This document shows positions 55,497 to 63,923 of a stretch of DNA of 64,000 nt, in pieces. A program made the position numbers and the translations under genes. How positions within the stretch are numbered: the first letter of the stretch is position 1; each line of letters starts with the position of its first letter. Source of the stretch: Natribaculum breve (lineage in GTDB: Archaea; Halobacteriota; Halobacteria; Halobacteriales; Natrialbaceae); assembly GCF_023008585.1 (NCBI RefSeq), contig NZ_CP095391.1, positions 248,001 to 312,000 of the forward strand, in the 5' to 3' direction. Below the pieces are notes generated by a model. It saw only the letters and a program-made list of their open reading frames with translations, was not told the DNA's origin and did no database searches.

Positions 55497-57836
55497 ATGA
55501 GGCGTGAGCGACTGACGGTTTCGGCGGTCGAGTCATACGATATCGAGGACGGCACGGTTCGACTGGAGTGTGCGGTCGAGGGTCCCCCCGGGGCCACCGA
55601 ACGGACGTGGCCCGTAACGCTTCGGTTCTACGACGATCGGACGTTTCACTTCGAACTCGAGACGAATCCCGAGGTGGCCAGCGATCGGCCGTATCCGGAG
55701 TACGACGAGTCGGCTCTCGAGGAACCCGTCGTTCTCACGACTGCGGAACACGACGGTGAACTCCATCTCGATACGGGCGTACTTACCGTAATCGTCGGTC
55801 TCGAGGAGTGGCGTTTCCGCGTCGAGGACGAAAACGGCGTCGTCTTCGAAGAACAGCGCGAGGACAAGGACGTCTTCGGGGACGACCGCGTCGCACCACT
55901 CGGTGGGGTCCAAGAGCAGATCAACCACAACCCACGACGGATGGCGGAAACGGGGACGGGATTCCGACTGACGCCCGACGAGAAACTCTACGGCGTCGGC
56001 GAGCAGTTCGTGGAGTTCGACCGTCGAGGCCGCACGATCGAGGCCTGGCACCGGGAACCCCTCGGCACCGAGACCGAACGTGCGTACAAGAACATCCCGT
56101 TTCACCTCTCGATCAACGGGTACGGGCTCCTCGTCGATACGACCGCCAGAGTCACCTACGATTTCGGCACCGAATCGACCGCCAGCGGTACCATCACTGT
56201 CGACGACGATCGGTTCGCGTTCGTCTTCTTCTACGGGCCGTCGTTGAAACGGATCGTCCGCCAGTACACCGCCTTCACCGGTCGACCCGATCGGCCGCCC
56301 AAGTGGAGTTTCGGAACGTGGATGTCCCGGCTTGGCTACGAATCGCGGGCCGAACTCGAGGCGATCGCCGATCGACTTCGCGAGGAGGAGATCCCCTGTG
56401 ACGTCTTGCACCTGGACCCGTTCTGGATGCCACCCGGCGAGTCCTGCACCCTCGAGTGGGACACCGACCAGTTCCCAGACCCCGAAGGAATGATCGCGAA
56501 CCTGCGCGATCGGAACTTCCGACTCTCCCTGTGGGAGCACCCACACGTCCCCGTCGGAACCGACGCGTTCCGCGAGGGCGTCCGGAACGGATACTTCGTC
56601 ACCGACGGGGCTGGAAAGCCGTACGTGATGGACGACACCTGCCAGGGAGAGTATCGTGGCTCCCTGGTCGATTTCACGAACCCCGAAGCCGTGGAGTGGT
56701 GGAAAGATAAACACCGGCGGCTTCTCGAGATGGGCGTTGCCGTCTTCAAGACGGACTACGGCGAGTACGTTCCCGAGGATGCGACCTTCGACAACGGGAA
56801 GAGCGGTCGGATCATGCACAACCTCTATCCGTACCTGTACAATCGGACGGTCTACGAGACGGTCGGCGAGGTCAACGGCGACGAGGAGGCCCTCGTCTGG
56901 GGTCGAGCCGCCTGGACGGGCAGCCAGCAGTTCCCGATGCACTGGGGTGGCGACCCACAGACCTCCTGGAACGGAATGGCCGCGGCACTCCGCGGTGGAC
57001 TGTCGGCCTCCCTCTCGGGAATCGCCTTCTGGAGCCACGACATCGGCGGCTTCCGTGGCACCCCGAGCGACGACCTGTACGTCAGGTGGGCGCAGTTCGG
57101 TCTGCTCTCGAGCAACAGCCGATGTCACGGCACGACGCCGCGGGAACCCTGGGCCTTCGGCGAAGAAGCCCTCGACATTTTCCGCACGTACGCACGGCTT
57201 CGCTATCGGCTGCTCCCCTATCTGTACACGTATGCCGAGATCGCCGCTCGAACCGGTCTCCCCGAGGTTCGTCCGCTCGTCCTCGAGTACCAGGACGACC
57301 CGCAGACCCATCGACTCGACACCCAGTATCTCGTCGGCAAAGACCTGCTCGTGGCACCGGTCTTCCAGTCCGAGACGACTCGCGACGTCTACCTTCCACG
57401 AGGTGAGTGGCGCCACCTCTGGGACGGCGAGCGATACGACGGTGGACGAAGCGTCGCGATCGACGCGCCACTCGAGACGATGCCGATTTTCGTCCGTGCA
57501 GGAAGCGTCCTCCCCCAGCAGGAACCGACCCAGTTCGTCCAGCCGGGAACGCCGGACGACCTCGTCCTGCAGGTCACCCTCGAGGACGGGACGGCAAACG
57601 GACGCTACTACGACGAGACCGCGGATCGACTCGTGACCGTTTCGGCCGAGACGAACGACCAGGTCCTCAACGTCGAGGTTCCGTCGCTCTCGGCCACCCA
57701 GCTTCGACTCGAGGTGGTCGATACCGACGACGTCTCCAGTGTCGTTATTAACGGAGAATCGCTCTCGCATACCGAGGACGACCCGAACCCCGGTGAGTGG
57801 ACGCTCTCGTCGGATTCGCTCGTCGCCGTGGTATAA
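55497..57836 (+). CDS. GH31 glycoside hydrolase, alpha-xylosidase-like (YicI group)
   Basis: 779 aa. The nucleophile D420 is in FKTDYGEYVP and the acid/base D486 in PMHWGGDPQTSW. The 66-residue spacing between them equals that of E. coli YicI (416/482). SGIAFWSHDIGGF and NSRCHG are also shared with YicI, an alpha-xylosidase. N-terminal galactose-mutarotase-like and C-terminal beta domains are present. No signal peptide, so it acts inside the cell on imported alpha-xylosides such as isoprimeverose. An alpha-glucosidase activity is the main alternative. It is followed by the ABC ATPase on the same strand. Confidence 0.9.
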   Translation: MRRERLTVSAVESYDIEDGTVRLECAVEGPPGATERTWPVTLRFYDDRTFHFELETNPEVASDRPYPEYDESALEEPVVLTTAEHDGELHLDTGVLTVIVGLEEWRFRVEDENGVVFEEQREDKDVFGDDRVAPLGGVQEQINHNPRRMAETGTGFRLTPDEKLYGVGEQFVEFDRRGRTIEAWHREPLGTETERAYKNIPFHLSINGYGLLVDTTARVTYDFGTESTASGTITVDDDRFAFVFFYGPSLKRIVRQYTAFTGRPDRPPKWSFGTWMSRLGYESRAELEAIADRLREEEIPCDVLHLDPFWMPPGESCTLEWDTDQFPDPEGMIANLRDRNFRLSLWEHPHVPVGTDAFREGVRNGYFVTDGAGKPYVMDDTCQGEYRGSLVDFTNPEAVEWWKDKHRRLLEMGVAVFKTDYGEYVPEDATFDNGKSGRIMHNLYPYLYNRTVYETVGEVNGDEEALVWGRAAWTGSQQFPMHWGGDPQTSWNGMAAALRGGLSASLSGIAFWSHDIGGFRGTPSDDLYVRWAQFGLLSSNSRCHGTTPREPWAFGEEALDIFRTYARLRYRLLPYLYTYAEIAARTGLPEVRPLVLEYQDDPQTHRLDTQYLVGKDLLVAPVFQSETTRDVYLPRGEWRHLWDGERYDGGRSVAIDAPLETMPIFVRAGSVLPQQEPTQFVQPGTPDDLVLQVTLEDGTANGRYYDETADRLVTVSAETNDQVLNVEVPSLSATQLRLEVVDTDDVSSVVINGESLSHTEDDPNPGEWTLSSDSLVAVV

Positions 57837-57917
57837 AGACCCATCGGTGCACCTCGTTGTCTCGGAGCAAGGAATTTAATATCGTGGCCTGAAACGCTAT
57901 AGGCACGACTCAGGATC

Positions 57918-59048
57918 ATGGGAAAACTCGAACTGAACGATCTGACGAAGGTGTTCGACGAAGGCGGTAACGACATCGTCGCCGTCGACGAATTGAACGT
58001 AACCATCGAAAACGGGGACTTTCTGGTCCTCGTCGGGCCGTCTGGATGTGGGAAATCGACGACGCTTCGGTGTATCGCTGGGCTGGAGCGTGCGACCAGC
58101 GGCGAAATACGGCTCGACGGGCGGAACATCACCGATGCCAAACCGAAAGACCGGGACATGGCGATGGTGTTCCAGAATTACGCCCTGTATCCCCACATGA
58201 CGGTCCGAAAGAACATCGGCTACGGGCTGAAGATGACTACGGACCTGTCGGACGGCGAAATCGCCGAACGAGTCGAGTCGACGGCGGAACTGCTCGAGAT
58301 CAGTGCTCTTCTCGACAAGAAGCCCAAGGAACTCTCGGGTGGACAGCAACAACGCGTCGCGCTGGGACGGGCCATTATCCGTGAGCCAGAAGTATTCCTG
58401 ATGGACGAACCCCTCTCGAATCTCGACGCGAAGCTTCGAACACAGATGCGAACGGAGATCCAGCAACTCCAGCAGGACATGGACGTCACTACGATCTACG
58501 TCACCCACGACCAGACGGAGGCGATGACCATGGGTGACCGAATCGCCATTCTCAACAACGGACGGCTGCAGCAGATCGGCACGCCACTCGAGTGTTACCA
58601 CCAACCCAGTAATCGGTTCGTCGCCGGATTCATCGGTTCACCGTCGATGAACTTCTTCTCGACGACTCGTGAACAGGACCGGCTGATCAACGACTCGTTC
58701 GAATACGAACTCTCGGAGGAGACGCTATCCACGCTCGAGGGGACACCGGATCAGTTGACACTCGGCATTCGTCCGGAGCACATCGAACTGAGCGACGGAT
58801 CCCAACCGAACGCCATCGTAACACAGGTAGACGTCGTCGAACCGATGGGGGAAGTGACCTACGCCTATATCCAGATCGGTGACGAAACGTATACGCTCAG
58901 CGTCGACGGTGAAACCCGTATCGACGCAGGCGACGACGTTACCGTACATTTCCCGGAAGAGAAGATCCACCTGTTCGATAGCCGATCCGGTGACGCAATC
59001 AAAAACAGCACGTCGACCGATCTCGTCGAGCCAACGCAGCAGTTGTAG
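57918..59048 (+). CDS. Sugar ABC transporter ATPase (MalK/UgpC type)
   Basis: 376 aa. Walker A GPSGCGKST (40-48), signature LSGGQ (139-143), Walker B LMDEP (161-165) and a TOBE-like C-terminal domain (GIRPEHIEL). It energises the importer whose binding protein and permeases lie 7 kb away on the other strand (47934-51315). It is preceded by the GH31 gene (82 bp) and followed by the IclR gene, so these three are probably co-regulated. Confidence 0.93.
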   Translation: MGKLELNDLTKVFDEGGNDIVAVDELNVTIENGDFLVLVGPSGCGKSTTLRCIAGLERATSGEIRLDGRNITDAKPKDRDMAMVFQNYALYPHMTVRKNIGYGLKMTTDLSDGEIAERVESTAELLEISALLDKKPKELSGGQQQRVALGRAIIREPEVFLMDEPLSNLDAKLRTQMRTEIQQLQQDMDVTTIYVTHDQTEAMTMGDRIAILNNGRLQQIGTPLECYHQPSNRFVAGFIGSPSMNFFSTTREQDRLINDSFEYELSEETLSTLEGTPDQLTLGIRPEHIELSDGSQPNAIVTQVDVVEPMGEVTYAYIQIGDETYTLSVDGETRIDAGDDVTVHFPEEKIHLFDSRSGDAIKNSTSTDLVEPTQQL

Positions 59049-59103
59049 TGTAGCTGTTTGGTCATTGCGAACAATTAAGTCACTTCTCTAGGTATGGCTA
59101 GCC

Positions 59104-59883
59104 ATGAGCAACCCATCGACATCGTCCGAAGGCGGTCGACGGATACAGGCGGTGGAAACGACGTGTGAACTGCTGGATGCGCTTCGGGAGCGAGACGGGG
59201 CGGGCGTCTCCGAGCTCACTCGAGAGACCGGCTACTCGAAGGCAACCGTTCACGCCCACCTGGCGACGCTCCTGGAAAACGAGTTCGTGGTCAAGCGCGG
59301 AAACCGCTACGAGATTAGCCTCAAGTTCGTCGACTTTGGCGAGTTCGCAAAAAATAGCGTCGCTATTCACGACATCGCCAAACAGGAAGTCGATAAACTG
59401 GCCGAGCAGACGGGAGAGGTCGCCCAGTTCATGGTCGAAGAACACGGTCGTGGTGTGTACCTCCACAAGGCTCGTGGGAAAAATGCAATTCGAACCGCCT
59501 CGTACACGGGAGAACGAAAGGACCTCCATTGCACCGCACTTGGGAAGGCGATTCTGGCGCAGTTCCCCCGAGAACGCGTCGAGGAGATTATCGACGAACA
59601 CGGAATGGCTGCACATACCGAGAACACGATCACGACTCGAGAGGAACTATTCGACAATTTAGAAACGATTCGCCAGGAGAACGTCGCCTACGACGACGAA
59701 GAGGCGTTGTCCGGGCTTCGGTGTGTTGCAGCACCGATCGTCTACAAGAACGGCGATATTCAGGGTGCGATCAGTATCTCGGGGCCTACCAGCCGGTTCA
59801 AAGACGAACGGTTTCGTGACGAGCTAGCGGAGGTCGTTCGGGGGGCAGCAAATGTGATCGAAGTGAATTCGACACAGGTCTGA
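59104..59883 (+). CDS. IclR-family transcriptional regulator (second copy)
   Basis: 259 aa. The wHTH has GVSELTRETGYSKATVHAHL. The effector domain shows EVAQFMVEEHGRGVYLHKA, DLHCTALGKAIL and ISGPTSRFKDER. It is similar along its length to the regulator at 24113. It sits at the end of the GH31-ABC ATPase block, the usual position for a regulator of a sugar cluster, as XacR does in Haloferax. The effector is probably a xylose-derived intermediate. Confidence 0.92.
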   Translation: MSNPSTSSEGGRRIQAVETTCELLDALRERDGAGVSELTRETGYSKATVHAHLATLLENEFVVKRGNRYEISLKFVDFGEFAKNSVAIHDIAKQEVDKLAEQTGEVAQFMVEEHGRGVYLHKARGKNAIRTASYTGERKDLHCTALGKAILAQFPRERVEEIIDEHGMAAHTENTITTREELFDNLETIRQENVAYDDEEALSGLRCVAAPIVYKNGDIQGAISISGPTSRFKDERFRDELAEVVRGAANVIEVNSTQV

Positions 59884-60359
59884 TCTTTCGTCTCTCGCGA
59901 ACGATTTTGCACCGTGGATACAACGATAGATTCAGAAATTCCTCGAGGAGAGTTCGTCTCCACGACGATTTGTGGCATCTCTGTATATCGATTCGGCGAT
60001 TCGATGTGCGTTCGTCGTGTTTGCAGTCGCCAAACGCGAGAGCGGGATGGACAAACGGAAGTACACGGAATAGCGACAGATCGCGCCATCGTCGATACGG
60101 TTCGGCTCTAGTCACCCCCGTTACACGCGTAGAATCGCTAACCGATAACTGGATCCACCACAGTAAATCACATATATTATCATAAGTAAATTTTAGGACG
60201 GGGCAGATATAACTGCCCAAATCTCACTGACGAATAGATGGTCACAACAGTTGTGACGATAGGCAGCCCGAAACGGCAATCGGCCGAGTCAGAGTAGGCA
60301 ATACTCAGGCCATCGATACAATATAAAGTGTTATAACCAACGGAGGCTAACGAGCGAAC
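59884..60359. other. 476-bp gap with a possible SnoaL-like remnant
   Basis: A plus frame near 59915-60010 reads IPRGEFVSTTICGISVYRFGDS, which vaguely recalls the second half of a SnoaL/ester-cyclase fold but then decays. The final ~50 bases (AATATAAAGTGTTATAAC, near 60320-60337) are an AT-rich promoter before the SMC-related gene. No intact gene is supported. Confidence 0.35.
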
Positions 60360-62303
60360 ATGGAACTGCAACAGTCCATTCAACCAGACGGGACGATTCA
60401 CGCCGAGAATATCGGCGGAATTCAGGAAACGACCGTCGAGTTCTCGCCGGGAATCACGATCCTCGTCGGCCGGAACGCGACCAACCGGACGTCGTTTTTG
60501 CAGGCAGTAATGGCGGCACTCGGCAGCGAAAACGTCTCTATCAAAGGCGACGCCGACGAAGCGACCGTCGAACTGACGCTCGGCGACGAGACGTACACAC
60601 GACGGTTGAGCCGGCGTGCCGGCGGCGTCGTCACCGATGGCGAACCCTACCTCGAGGATCCGACCCTGGCAGACCTCTTTGCGTTTCTCCTCGAGTCGAA
60701 CGAGGCGCGCCGGGCAGTGGCGGCCAACGACGATCTGCGTGAGCTCATCATGCGACCGGTCGACACCGAGGCGATCCAGAACGAAATCGACCAACTCGTT
60801 CAGGAGCGCCAGTCCCTCAAACGCAGACTCGAGGAGATCGACGACAAGAAAGGAGAACTGCCGCAATTAGAGGCACAGCAGACGCAGCTGAAAGACGACA
60901 TCGCCGAGAAGAAAGCCGAACTCGAGGCCAAAGAGGAGGAACTCGAGGCAGCAGATGCGGACGTCGAAGAAACGCGTGAAGAGAAATCGGAACTCGAAGA
61001 CAGACTCGCCGACCTCCGTTCGAAACGGGCCGACCTCGACGACGTCCGGTTCGATCTCGAGACCGAACGCGAGAGCCTCGAGGCACTCACGAGCGAGCAG
61101 CGAGAACTCGAGAACGAGGTGGACGAGCTTCCAGAGACGCCGCTTGGCGAACTCGAGGAGATCGACTCCGAACTCGAGCGACTCCGCACCCAGAAGCGGG
61201 CACTCGAGACCGAAGTGAACGAACTCCAGAGCGTCATCGGCTTCAACGAGGAGATGCTCGAGGAGACAGACTCGGACGCGTTCGAGGCGCTCACAGAGGA
61301 TTCGTCCGGGGACGTCACCGACCAGTTGCTGCCAGACGAGACCGTCACGTGCTGGACGTGCGGGAGCGAAGTCGAAACCGCACAGATCGAATCGACGCTC
61401 GACCAGTTGCGCCAGCTCAGCCAGACGAAGCTCGGGGACGTGAACGAACTCGACGACGAGATTTCGGAGCTGAGCGATCGAAAGCGCGAACTCGAGCAAT
61501 CCCAGCGAGAGCGCGACCGCCTCGAACGCCGACTGTCTGACGTCGAGACCGAGATCGACCGCGGTGAGGACACGATCGATCGCCTCCAGACGCGCCGCGA
61601 GGAGCTGACGGACGAAATCGAGACGATCGAAACGGAGGTTGAGGAACTGGAAGACGAAGACTACAGCGCCGTGCTGGATCTGCACAAGGAGGCAAACCAG
61701 CTCGAGTACGAACTCGGGCGTCTCGAAAACGACCTCGAGCGCGTCGAAGGAGAGATCGCCGACATCGAGAGTCAGATCGACGAACAGGACGACATCGAAG
61801 CGCAACTCGAGGAGGTCAAAGCCGAAGTCGAGGACCGTCGGACGGCGATCGACCGAATCGAGGCGAACGCCGTCGAGGAGTTCAACGAGCACATGGATAC
61901 CGTCCTCGAGATGCTCGACTACGCGAACATCGAGCGTATCTGGATCGAGCGCGTCGAGCGCGACGTACGTGAAGGCCGACGCAAGGTCACCAAGAGCATC
62001 TTCGAACTGCACGTCATCCGGACGGCGGAGTCTGGTGCGGCGTACGAGGACACGGTCGATCACCTCTCCGAGAGCGAACGAGAGGTAACGGGACTGGTGT
62101 TCGCACTCGCAGGGTACCTCGCTCACGAAGTGTACGAGAAGGTCCCGTTCATGCTGCTGGACTCGCTGGAAGCGATCGATGCAGACCGGATCGCCACGCT
62201 CGTCGACTACCTCAACGAGTACACCGGTTACTTGCTCGTCGCGCTGCTCCCGGAGGACGCTGCTGCCCTTCCCGATGAGTACGAACGTGTAGCCGAAATC
62301 TAA
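60360..62303 (+). CDS. Archaea-specific SMC-related protein (Sph/Rad50-like, zinc hook)
   Basis: 647 aa. Head-hook-head order: N-terminal P-loop-like GRNATNRTS (37-45), where the canonical lysine is arginine; coiled coil about 135-320; zinc hook C331/C334 (CWTCG); return coiled coil about 345-520; then the C-terminal ATPase half with LSESEREVTGLVFAL (signature-like) and FMLLDSLEAID (Walker-B-like). Such proteins are known in haloarchaea; a paralogue near rdfA in Haloferax is tied to cell-shape control. No nuclease or rdfA gene is adjacent here. It probably bridges DNA or acts with RdfA. Confidence 0.87.
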   Translation: MELQQSIQPDGTIHAENIGGIQETTVEFSPGITILVGRNATNRTSFLQAVMAALGSENVSIKGDADEATVELTLGDETYTRRLSRRAGGVVTDGEPYLEDPTLADLFAFLLESNEARRAVAANDDLRELIMRPVDTEAIQNEIDQLVQERQSLKRRLEEIDDKKGELPQLEAQQTQLKDDIAEKKAELEAKEEELEAADADVEETREEKSELEDRLADLRSKRADLDDVRFDLETERESLEALTSEQRELENEVDELPETPLGELEEIDSELERLRTQKRALETEVNELQSVIGFNEEMLEETDSDAFEALTEDSSGDVTDQLLPDETVTCWTCGSEVETAQIESTLDQLRQLSQTKLGDVNELDDEISELSDRKRELEQSQRERDRLERRLSDVETEIDRGEDTIDRLQTRREELTDEIETIETEVEELEDEDYSAVLDLHKEANQLEYELGRLENDLERVEGEIADIESQIDEQDDIEAQLEEVKAEVEDRRTAIDRIEANAVEEFNEHMDTVLEMLDYANIERIWIERVERDVREGRRKVTKSIFELHVIRTAESGAAYEDTVDHLSESEREVTGLVFALAGYLAHEVYEKVPFMLLDSLEAIDADRIATLVDYLNEYTGYLLVALLPEDAAALPDEYERVAEI

Positions 62304-62713
62304 TACAGCATTTCCTAGTAGTCGTCTTCGAAGCAGTGCAGTGAATCACGGCGTACTTCACATATTTGCGCTCCACCGCTGACGAGCGAGATCGGTTGTA
62401 TATTGCTGTAGACCTAATTTTATATTATATTTTAGTTAAATAGAAATATATACTAAACTATATTTATTAGTGACTAGATTTTGATGTAGATACAATATGG
62501 GATTCAAATAGTATCAAAGATTTCCTTGGAAAGCATATAGTAAAATGTCTGAATGTTCAGACTGTCTTGGTAGTACACACGGAGTTCGATAATTAGTGAT
62601 ACAACTCATTCAGTTCTAGATGACTCACTCGTCGAATTTGATCATCGGAGCAATCCATTACTCTCCTATAATTGTAATGGAAATGCGATTGCTATAGCAG
62701 AATGTAGAAATAA
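62304..62713. other. 410-bp AT-rich gap
   Basis: Clearly AT-rich relative to the genome, with many short homopolymer and TATA-like runs between 62400 and 62720. No gene or structured RNA is apparent. Such AT-rich islands often mark transferred or decaying DNA in haloarchaea. Confidence 0.5.
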
Positions 62714-63441
62714 TTACTCATATATGATATAGAGTCGGTCGAGAGCTGTATCGATCGCGGTCGTAAGCTCGTCGAGTGAGTCACAGAAGCAGTTGCTACG
62801 AGCGGTCTGGAGTTGTCTCCAGCACTCCTCGACAGGATTTAGCTCTGGCAAGTGCGCTGGTAATGTGACGAAGGCGAGATCGTCACGGGTCGCCAGGTCC
62901 GTGACGGCCGACGCCTGGAAATGCGGCGCTCCATCCAGCACGATGAGCAGATTATCTACGATCTCTTCACATGATGGGGGAATTAAATGTGTCGAGTGGT
63001 CAGCGGCTTATTCGAGCAACCGTCGACAGCCTGGGAATAAGTACTCGGCATCGTAGGTTTCGGCAAGATATCGCTAGACGAGCGCTGGCGTACACTTCGG
63101 CGCGTCAAGGCCAATTTCTTCGAGAGATCCATCGATAGTTTCTTCGGGTCTTTCTTGCTCTTCGTCTGATAACTTTCACTTTCTCCCAGATCGATGAGTA
63201 TCAGTAACGACCTGCTCAAGCGACTCATCAGTATCGAGCCGCTTGAGCCAGCTATAATTAGACGTCGCTGCACGTACGTCCCACTCGGCTAGTTCAGTCT
63301 ACGTGACGCTGTTTTTGTACGCTATCGCGACTTAAGGCCGTTGTGTCGGCTTCGTTCCGTCCACGTTGTCGAGAGTATCTTGCAACTCTTCGACTGAGAT
63401 TTCATTGAGGAGATCCACTGTCTGCTGCAATACTTTATGAG
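62714..63441 (-). pseudogene. IS630-family transposase remnant
   Basis: The minus strand reads in order EISVEELQDTLDNVDGTKPTQ, TELAEWDVRAATSNYSWLK, SLEQVVTDTHRSGRK, GLDAPKCTPALV and finally VLDGAPHFQASAVTDLATRD, with LPAHLPELNPVEECWRQLQ. These match the IS630 helix-turn-helix start and DDE end. Several stops interrupt the N-terminal half and the centre (between RRLLE and EEIVDNLL) is deleted. It is inactive. Confidence 0.85.
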
Positions 63442-63469
63442 TAAATAGTTCTAATTGGTACTGGAGACC

Positions 63470-63655
63470 CTGCGACGAACACGCGATCGGCCGCAACCAC
63501 TGGCGACGCATAACTGGTTGCGTGAATTGACGAACATCATCGCTTGCGATCCGAACCGGAGATGCCGCTGGTATCCCGTCGAAACGCGCAGATGCCGCTC
63601 ATCGCGACGAGGACGTCATCGACAGTTACAACGGGAACAGAGGTGCCCCCGCTTG
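63470..63655 (-). pseudogene. Possible PQQ-type beta-propeller remnant
   Basis: The minus frame gives TSVPVVTVDDVLVAMSG, then ATSYASPVVAADRVFVAGS, the 'SPVV.dDRVFV.G' blade pattern of PQQ-like propeller proteins. A stop codon lies between the two halves. The match is short and only suggestive. Confidence 0.35.
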
Positions 63656-63856
63656 ATAAGCGGGTCCGCCGGTTCGTCTCGCCGGTTTATGCTCGAGTTC
63701 GTGGAGGTTGCCTGCAACGCTATGAAGGCGTCGAGGAGGATCGAACCGGGACTCTGGCGGAGAAGACTGCGTTGGGGGCACGCTCGAGGGGGTCGAGCAC
63801 TGATATCAAGTGTCTTTTGTTTCATCTGGGAAATCGCTGTTCACCCCGACACCTCG

Positions 63857-63923
63857 AGTGTTTCCAGCAGAGAAACACTGCTCTTGGTTGTTTATGTCCA
63901 CTCGTCTACGTATCGAGTGGACA
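63857..63923. promoter_or_regulatory. Two inverted repeats in front of a gene start
   Basis: AGTGTTTC (63857-63864) pairs with GAAACACT (63872-63879) across 7 nt. TGTCCACTCG (63895-63904) pairs exactly with CGAGTGGACA (63914-63923) across 9 nt. The second repeat lies between a TTTAT stretch (63891-63895) and the ATG at 63923, so it spans the expected transcription start and could be an operator. A transposon end is an alternative. Confidence 0.45.

Noticed and set aside
55533-57770. A 745-codon minus-strand frame opposite the GH31 gene
   Set aside because: It is an antisense shadow caused by high GC; the plus strand holds all GH31 motifs.
60867-62126. A 419-codon minus-strand frame within the SMC-related gene
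   Set aside because: It mirrors the repetitive Glu/Leu coiled-coil codons of the real gene; no independent support.
63857-63879. Resemblance to a haloarchaeal origin recognition box (TTTCCA...GAAAC)
   Set aside because: Only one copy, no adjacent Cdc6/Orc1 gene, and the internal sequence differs from known ORB repeats; the data support only an inverted repeat.
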